Source of the DNA: Thalassiosira profunda
Lineage: Eukaryota > Bacillariophyta > Thalassiosirophyceae > Thalassiosirales > Thalassiosiraceae
NCBI GenBank assembly: GCA_036939355.1
Contig: JALLAP010001575.1
Span: 1 to 12,398 of the forward strand
Reading direction: 5' to 3'
DNA: 12,398 bases
Under the pieces are notes generated by a model. The model worked only from the letters and a program-made list of their open reading frames with translations. It did not search any database and was not told the DNA's origin. Below, in pieces: positions 1-5,391 of the stretch (the first letter of the stretch is position 1; each line of letters begins with the position of its first letter). The position numbers and the translations under genes were made by a program.

Positions 1-56
1 ACCCTAACCCTAACCCTAACCCTAACCCTAACCCTAACCCTAACCCTAACCCTAAA
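1..56. repeat. Telomere repeat tract, (CCCTAA)9
   Basis: Nine uninterrupted CCCTAA units run from position 2 to 55, preceded by the last base of another unit and ended by a divergent AATCTA. Read on the other strand this is TTAGGG, the common telomere repeat of stramenopiles, animals and many other eukaryotes. The C-rich strand reads 5' to 3' inward, as expected for a left chromosome end. The tract is short, so the assembly probably stops inside the telomere. Confidence 0.97.
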
Positions 57-121
57 TCTACCTCACCCTTGAGCCGAGCAAGATCACCGCCTTCAAGCCA
101 GCCCTCTGTAGATACAGATAC

Positions 122-139
122 AGCTATGGTACCATAGCT
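122..139. repeat. 18-bp perfect palindrome in subtelomere
   Basis: AGCTATGGT is followed directly by its reverse complement ACCATAGCT, with no spacer; the symmetry ends at the next base pair. It lies about 70 bp inside the end of the telomere tract. A dimeric DNA-binding protein site or a chance palindrome would both look like this. Confidence 0.6.
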
Positions 140-663
140 CCTCTCAGCTCAACACTTCAAGCCTCAAGATATCCCAGTAGTCAGCAAGTCTAGCTAGCCC
201 TGTCAACAACGAGTGAACCTAGTGCACAGTCATCAAGCCAGTCCTCTCCTCTCTGTACAAGAGCTCTCCCTGCGGAGCGAACACTAAGCCAAGCAATTGA
301 ATGTGTTCCAGCAGTTTGTGCCATTTCTGGTTGTTCGCATTTATCTAGCCCTCTGCACTGGAATTGGAATGCTCGACTGGTTTTGATCTTGTGTGGACCA
401 CTCATGTCCTGCGACACGTAGAATTCCTATCTATGTAGATTTTCCTGGCACAACAAAAACAATGAACTCAAGACCACCGCCTGCTATGGCGCCGCGGCCC
501 CTGCCGCCCCTACGGAGCAAGAGTCGTTGGCCGATGCCGGCAAATTATGTGGGTTGACGATTAGCCAACACCCCCACGCCCATGGTCCACGTCAGGCAGG
601 ATATGGGTATAACCTGGTCAAACGGCGGCCTAAGCAGATATTGCAATTTGACCTATCTACGTC

Positions 664-1386
664 ATGCTCATAGTAACACATGCACCTTTGAGGACATACT
701 CTAGAAGTAAACCTAATGGCCGTCTTGATCTCTACAAATGCGGTCCGAGGCCGTTTAATAGAAGGCAACTAGCTATCGGCTCTGCTGGAGCTCGCGGAGG
801 AGAGGTCCTCGTTGCTTTCGTCTTGACCTTGTGGCCGCCCTTGTGCTTTCCATCCGCCCCCCTGTCTTGCCGCCGCTGGCCGCCACGTCCTCGGAGAGTA
901 TGTCGGCCAGGTCCGTGCGCAATATTGCCGCGGGGTATCGGCGTCCAATCCGCGGCAACGGCGGAGAGAAGGGCACCACGTCAGTTGCTGTGGCGCGGCG
1001 GCTCTCAAATTGCAGTACTTTTTAGGCAAGCAACAGCCAAACTCGGCGACGACTCAGACCCTCTCTTTGCTCACGAGGTCCGAGCTAACGGCCCCAATAT
1101 AATTCGCGCCCACACTTTTAAGGGACTAAACAAGGCTGTCCGCTCTCCTTCGCACTTCGTTGGCGGGATGTGTGAGCTCCTCCGACAGCTAAGCGAGGGT
1201 GACGTTGTCATTATTGGTGGAGGGGGCTCGGACGAGGGTCTGGTTCACCAACTTGGTTGTCGCTCGCCTCTTTCCTCTTTTTCCTACTCAAATTTGAGTT
1301 TGAGAGGCGGCGAAGAAGAAACAAGCCTACACTTTCCTTTTTCAAAAGGTTATTTTGGCAATGAGAGGGGTGCCCGGCAAGTGTAA
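664..1386 (+). CDS. Hypothetical subtelomeric ORF, 240 aa, possibly spurious
   Basis: This frame opens with ATG at 664 and stays open for 240 codons to TAA. I recognise no domain. The first two thirds, rich in Arg, Pro and Cys, read like non-coding GC-rich DNA, and alternative minus-strand frames over 769-1029 are equally open. The C-terminal third looks more protein-like, with balanced composition around GPNIIRAHTFKGLNKAV and a glycine run in VVIIGGGGSDEG. There is no signal peptide or membrane segment. Isolation next to a telomere and the absence of family resemblance make a decayed gene or a chance frame as likely as a real gene. It would need transcript support or a homologue to be accepted. 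Confidence 0.2.
   Translation: MLIVTHAPLRTYSRSKPNGRLDLYKCGPRPFNRRQLAIGSAGARGGEVLVAFVLTLWPPLCFPSAPLSCRRWPPRPRRVCRPGPCAILPRGIGVQSAATAERRAPRQLLWRGGSQIAVLFRQATAKLGDDSDPLFAHEVRANGPNIIRAHTFKGLNKAVRSPSHFVGGMCELLRQLSEGDVVIIGGGGSDEGLVHQLGCRSPLSSFSYSNLSLRGGEEETSLHFPFSKGYFGNERGARQV
1265..1309. repeat. Imperfect inverted repeat with 14-bp palindromic core
   Basis: The core ACTCAAATTTGAGT (1286-1299) is a perfect palindrome. Outer arms CGCCTCT (1265-1271) and AGAGGCG (1303-1309) are also inverted, with unequal spacing on the two sides of the core. It could be a degraded hairpin-type element or a chance structure; no target-site duplication was identified. Confidence 0.4.
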
Positions 1387-1927
1387 TGATGTCAGCGAGT
1401 AGCTGCAGAAATTGAATGTGCAATCACGCCATTTTTTGTGTACCGCCGGGCAAGAGGATGTAATACACTCTGTGATATGTGTCGTAACCTAGCTCAATTT
1501 GTCGGGTTACAATGGGGACACCATGAAGTGAGTAAAGCGTCATTTGTTTGCCTGGCATGTGTATCAGACAGAATCCATAATCCAGCAAGTCAATTGAATT
1601 GGCATCGAATGTGGCTTGCAGAGAACACTCACTTGAAGAGTTGTCATACCTACATTGCTGTGAAAACTCTCTTCTTCTGTCTCCCTCGCTCTCTCTCGGC
1701 TCTCGGCTTCCGCTCACTCAACCGCTCGGCTACGTGGTGGTAGAAAAGCAATACCCAAATCTAACATTTCCCCATCTGCATATTTTTGTTAGCCTCAAAA
1801 GTAACAACTATTTATGCGTTCAATTTATCCGTAAAACATTTGGCTTACGCTAACTCCGGGCAAGGTGAAGAAGCTGAACAGGCGGCGCGGCGCCCTGAGA
1901 TCCGCCGCCCCACACAACTCCACCGCC

Positions 1928-2968
1928 ATGCACCCTGCGCTTCCGCTGCTGCGCTCATCAGCGAGATTCGGCGGCCGCCGCCGCCGCCGCATCGGATTCA
2001 TCGACGGCCGTTCGTCGCCGGCATCGTCGCTCGCATCCAAATGCGAATGCTTGGGCCCGAGACTCACGAGAAGTGCTCACAACCATGCACCTTCGAAATC
2101 GCGCTCGTCGAGCACGATCATCCGGTCCGCGTCCCGCCCCACGACGACCAGCGCCTCGCAGAGCGCGCCATCCTCGTGGTTGCAACTGCTCGCGGGCCGC
2201 GGCCGCAACGTCCCGCTGTCGCTATCGATATCAAAATCCCAACGCGCCCTCCTCGGGAACACAGCTTACGTCGCCCTCGCCTCTGGCTTCCTCATGACGG
2301 ACATGCTCGCCCTCCGCGTGGCCCTGGTAGGAGGCTACACCGGCCTCGTCGCCTTCCATTCCCTCCACGCGCGGCCGCTTAAAATACCCCTCGGATGGTC
2401 GGCAGTGTTCGTCTTGGTCAACGCGAGTGCGGCGGCCCTCCTCGTGGCCGATCAGTTTGGCTCTCTAAATGAGGAGGAAGGTCGGCTGTACGATGAGCAC
2501 TTTTCGGTGATGACGCGGGGCCAATTTCGACAGCTGTTGGACCTGGGGCACGCGCGAATCATACCGTCCGGGTCCCGGCTGACAACTGAGGGGATGCAAT
2601 CCGACACCCTCTATTTTACCAAGCGGGGACACTCAAAGCTGTATTTTCGCGGTCGATACGCCAAAGATATCGAGGAGGGATCCTTCGTGAATGACGTGGC
2701 CTTCCAGCAGGGCGAGGGGGAGGGTGCATACGGGACCGTCGTCGCAGATGGCGAGGTGGAGGTCATCGAGTGGAATTTTCAGGAGCTACGTCAGCATTTG
2801 CAAAGTCGACCTGACATGGATACGAAGATGCAGCTTTGCCTCACCTCGCATTTGGTGAAAGGGTTGCTGCAACAGCGGAAGGCAGCCGTGCTGGCGTTGA
2901 AAGACGAGGAGAACGGCGTGACGTTGGATACGTTTCGACGGGACTTGCCGGAAGGCATGGCCGACTAA
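1928..2968 (+). CDS. Popeye-domain (cyclic-nucleotide-binding-like) membrane protein
   Basis: A 346-aa protein. The start is the first ATG of the frame, in context CACCGCCATGC; the frame continues upstream only without an ATG. Residues 1-100 are rich in Arg and Ser with almost no acidic residues, like a mitochondrial or other organelle transit leader (inference). Residues 107-148 and 155-178 contain hydrophobic segments that could form two or three membrane helices. Residues about 180-315 follow the Popeye (POPDC) pattern: acidic EEE and LYDEHF, then GQFRQLLDLG, GSRLTTEG, GHSKLYFRGRY, GSFVNDVAF, VVADGEVEVIEW. In animal POPDC proteins the equivalent domain binds cAMP. The animal DSPE and FQVT signature positions are not conserved here (NDVA and roughly AYGT), so ligand binding is uncertain. 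It converges with the thioredoxin gene, 137 bp away. Family assignment is by pattern memory, not a search. Confidence 0.8.
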   Translation: MHPALPLLRSSARFGGRRRRRIGFIDGRSSPASSLASKCECLGPRLTRSAHNHAPSKSRSSSTIIRSASRPTTTSASQSAPSSWLQLLAGRGRNVPLSLSISKSQRALLGNTAYVALASGFLMTDMLALRVALVGGYTGLVAFHSLHARPLKIPLGWSAVFVLVNASAAALLVADQFGSLNEEEGRLYDEHFSVMTRGQFRQLLDLGHARIIPSGSRLTTEGMQSDTLYFTKRGHSKLYFRGRYAKDIEEGSFVNDVAFQQGEGEGAYGTVVADGEVEVIEWNFQELRQHLQSRPDMDTKMQLCLTSHLVKGLLQQRKAAVLALKDEENGVTLDTFRRDLPEGMAD

Positions 2969-3105
2969 GCTGCCAGCTAGACTGCATTTGCAAAAAGCGA
3001 TGTTCGACCAGGAGATTTTAATCCTTGCCGGCCAGCGAGGTGGAGTTGCAACCAGATGCGACAATAGGAACTGTACAATCTATTCATTATGTCCAATATG
3101 TGCAA

Positions 3106-3858
3106 TCACTGACCGGCCATGGGGCGACGATCCCTCTCCGCCCCTTCGCTCGCCAAGCCCTCGACGAGCGCGTCGACATCCAACGCAGCAATATCATGTT
3201 CGACGAGCGATTCCAACCGCTTCTTCAACAATCCCTGATTCGTCCGCCCCAAATTCACCCGCCCGCTCGTCCCGCGGCGCGCATCGTGCACCAGCCCCGC
3301 CGGAACGCCCTCGATGCCGGCCATCTCCTTCAGCTGCGCCGTCTCGTCCTTGCCGTCGAGGTCGACCGACACGAACTTGATCTTTCCGTTGGACGCGGAG
3401 GAGAGTTTGGACGCCATGCGCTCGAAGGCGACGTTGGTGAGCTTGCAAACCCGGCACCACGGCGCTTGGAACCGCACGACAACGAGCGTGTCGTCCGCTT
3501 GCAGCACCTGCGCGCGGTAGTCCTGCAGCGTGCGGATGGACTGGACGGGCGACTTGCGCGGTTGAATGGCCCTGCTGGATCTCTTTTTGGACGGCACATC
3601 TGTCGTCGCTGGATCCTCCTCGGGGGGAGGGAGTGGCATCAGCGGCAGGACGGGAGGCTCGAGGAGGTAGGAGAGGGACGTCCGATCGCCGTCGACGTCC
3701 TGCCAGATATCGACGCCTATGTCCACGACGTCGTCGTACGTTCGGTAGTTGATTCTCGTGGCGGGGGCGGCCTGGGACGACGAGTTGGGCGAGAACGCCG
3801 CGGCGGACGACGCCACCAGGGCGACGGCGATGGCAGCGACAGGGAATGCGACCTTCAT
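3106..3858 (-). CDS. Plastid-targeted thioredoxin-like protein
   Basis: A 250-aa protein. Residues 1-21 form a hydrophobic signal peptide followed by SAAAFSP, an ASAFAP-type plastid import motif whose Phe follows the predicted cleavage. Residues about 30-100 are a linker with an acidic patch and a proline run. Residues 104-215 are a thioredoxin fold: strand LVVVRFQAPW, active site W134-C135-R136-V137-C138, strand IKFVSVDLDG, and the cis-proline loop at G184-V185-P186. The redox pair is intact, so thiol-disulfide exchange in the plastid is likely; the WCRVC dipeptide differs from classical WCGPC, so redox potential and targets may differ. An in-frame ATG at 3942 would add 28 residues before the signal peptide; the start at 3858 (context CATCAACATG) is preferred because it puts the signal at the N-terminus. 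It is divergent from the gene at 4417. Confidence 0.88.
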   Translation of the reverse strand: MKVAFPVAAIAVALVASSAAAFSPNSSSQAAPATRINYRTYDDVVDIGVDIWQDVDGDRTSLSYLLEPPVLPLMPLPPPEEDPATTDVPSKKRSSRAIQPRKSPVQSIRTLQDYRAQVLQADDTLVVVRFQAPWCRVCKLTNVAFERMASKLSSASNGKIKFVSVDLDGKDETAQLKEMAGIEGVPAGLVHDARRGTSGRVNLGRTNQGLLKKRLESLVEHDIAALDVDALVEGLASEGAERDRRPMAGQ

Positions 3859-4416
3859 GTTGATGTGGTGAGCGCGTATCGATTTGTTTGCAATGAGAAT
3901 TGTGAGAGGCAGCGCCGAGGTAGGCGCGCCCCCCCTCTCCATAGATTAGGAGTCGAAGATCGAGAGAGATCCGTTGGCAAGTTCGGCAACAGAACAGAGA
4001 GGGCCGATGATGCACCAGACGACCAAGACCAACACTTCTTCTTTGGATCCGTTCGTGGTCCGCGCCCAAGCGCAGAAGCGCCGCAGCTCCATTGCAAAGG
4101 GCGAACCAACGCGGACACCGAGCGACTCCGACCAACAGCCTCGACCCTCGAAGTTAGACAGAGAACGTGAGAAGAGGCTGCCGCCACGCCCGCCGTGCCT
4201 GCTGTTTTGGGCGAGGCGGCGGACGTCCTCCGCCAAAAAAATGGGGCTGGCCGAGAGGGCCGGCGGGCTTCGCGCAGGGAAGCGTCTAAGTTGAAGTTGG
4301 AGCTTGAACTTTGCAGACCCTTGATAGTGCGTGTCAGAAGGTGACGTCGTCGTGACAGCTGTGTTCCTCACAAGCGCTCAAACTCTCTCACAAATCCCCA
4401 AGCCAACCCCAAAAAC
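3859..4416. promoter_or_regulatory. Divergent promoter region, thioredoxin-like / unknown gene
   Basis: These 558 bp lie between two head-to-head start codons and must carry both promoters. GTGACGTCGTCGTGAC at 4341-4356 contains a TGACGTC core, a CRE/bZIP-type site, about 70 bp upstream of the ATG at 4417. No TATA box was obvious. Minus-strand open frames across 3946-4371 lack a leading ATG or resemble nothing known, except for one short ATG frame listed separately. Confidence 0.5.
3946..4092 (-). CDS. Possible 48-aa upstream ORF before the thioredoxin gene
   Basis: An ATG-initiated frame of 48 codons lies on the same strand as the thioredoxin-like gene, ending 87 bp before its start codon. 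Its product would contain one hydrophobic stretch, EEVLVLVVWCIIGPLCSVAE, long enough to span a membrane. It has no recognised family. If the thioredoxin mRNA begins upstream of 4092 this would be a uORF; otherwise it is probably a chance frame. Confidence 0.15.
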   Translation of the reverse strand: MELRRFCAWARTTNGSKEEVLVLVVWCIIGPLCSVAELANGSLSIFDS

Positions 4417-5280
4417 ATGAAGCGCTCCCAATCCTCCCGCGGCGCCGGCCTCGCCCACCCCCTATCCTCTCCCGCCGGCCTCGCCGCTCCCTCGAGCGGC
4501 CGGCGCACCCTCTTCCCGCGCAACGCCGGCTGGGAGTCCTCTCCGCGTCCTCCCACCGGAGGAGGGATCGACTTTGGTGCACGCGCCGGCGGCCTCCTCC
4601 TCGACGTGCCGATTCCGCCCCGTCGCAACGCGCAAGCCGCCGACGTCGGACGGTGGCTCCTCGGGAGGCCCAAGGGCGAGCTGTCCTGCCGAGCGTCCGA
4701 CGCCCCCGCCTTCACGGCGTGCGCCGCCAGCACGCCCATCCTTCGCCGCGTCTCCACCGACACGACGTTAAGATCGTGCCTCAGCTCCAAGGGCTCGCTC
4801 TCGTCCTTGTCGTCCAGGCAGCGCGTGCCGAGCGTCGTCGACTGTCCCAACCAGCCGAATGCAGAGTTTGCGCCCGCGGTCCGCAACGTGTCCTTCGCGG
4901 ACGTGCGCGTGCGGCAGTACGAGGTGACTCTGGGCGACAATCCGTCCGTCTCATCAGGCGCGCCCATCGGCCTGGGGTGGCGGTACGATCCGCGGGAGCG
5001 TGTGTCCAGCCTCGAAAGCAACAACAATGAAGAAGGCGGCAGCGACAAGGCGCCGCTCCGACGATCCATGAGCGAGCTGCGGCTGTCGGACCGCGAGCGG
5101 CACCACCGGCTGCGAGTCAATCCGCACGTGTCCTACGAAGACCTCGATCGGGCGCTGCAATCGGTTGCGGAGGCCAAGCTGGAACGAAGAAACTCGCTCA
5201 ACGAGTTTCGGGAACAGGTGTTGGCCGAGAGGGCGAGGGCGAGCCCCCGAGGCCGGCCGCGGAGCCTCGCAATTGGCTGA
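4417..5280 (+). CDS. Stramenopile protein of unknown function with VSF-REY-GDNP-type motif
   Basis: A 287-aa basic, Ser/Arg-rich, probably mostly disordered protein. The ATG sits in an A-rich context (CCCAAAAACATG). There is no signal peptide or membrane segment, so a cytosolic or nuclear location is likely. Residues 155-189 hold the only ordered-looking core: [20 protein letters not shown], then [15 protein letters not shown] recall this V-F-V-R-Y...GDNP...GPP/L-W arrangement from many uncharacterised diatom proteins, usually near the C-terminus; no function is known to me. RRVSTD (near 111) and LRRSMSE (near 204) match basophilic kinase consensus sites. Residues 217-265 look like a charged helix or coiled coil ([20 protein letters not shown]). 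It is divergent from the thioredoxin gene and convergent with COG6, 111 bp away. Confidence 0.8.
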   Translation: MKRSQSSRGAGLAHPLSSPAGLAAPSSGRRTLFPRNAGWESSPRPPTGGGIDFGARAGGLLLDVPIPPRRNAQAADVGRWLLGRPKGELSCRASDAPAFTACAASTPILRRVSTDTTLRSCLSSKGSLSSLSSRQRVPSVVDCPNQPNAEFAPAVRNVSFADVRVRQYEVTLGDNPSVSSGAPIGLGWRYDPRERVSSLESNNNEEGGSDKAPLRRSMSELRLSDRERHHRLRVNPHVSYEDLDRALQSVAEAKLERRNSLNEFREQVLAERARASPRGRPRSLAIG

Positions 5281-5391
5281 CTTGCTATCGGAGCACGATA
5301 AAGACGACGGAAGCCAGAGAAATCAATCCTAATCGCAAAAGCCGCGTCTCCCGTTCTCCAGTCGTGACACAAAACAGGCCTTCCACCAATT

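Larger units (their letters stand above)
57..1927. other. Subtelomeric region without a confident gene
   Basis: About 1.9 kb separates the telomere from the first confident start codon. The DNA is visibly more AT-rich than the gene block. Reading frames are short, mostly lack ATG starts and show no recognisable domain. It holds an 18-bp perfect palindrome (122-139), a 14-bp palindrome inside a longer imperfect inverted repeat (1265-1309), and a short repeated phrase beginning TCAAGCCAG (near 93 and 234). CRE-like hexamers lie at 589, 659, 978 and 1200. An ATG-less open frame at 422-673 and the frame at 664-1386 are the only stretches with a coding-like look. No tRNA, rRNA or intact transposon was seen. 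Confidence 0.8.

Noticed and set aside
1865..1927. Upstream extension of the Popeye gene to 1865
   Set aside because: The extension begins with GTG, not used as a normal nuclear start; the first ATG of the frame is at 1928 in good context.
1974..1990. GCC triplet run as a possible microsatellite
   Set aside because: Only about five and a half units, inside coding sequence and translated as an Arg run; too short to call a meaningful repeat.
3025..4170. 381-codon plus-strand open frame
   Set aside because: It lies antisense to the thioredoxin-like gene, which has an intact signal peptide, ASAFAP motif and CxxC site. The plus frame also runs through the divergent promoter region and shows no domain.
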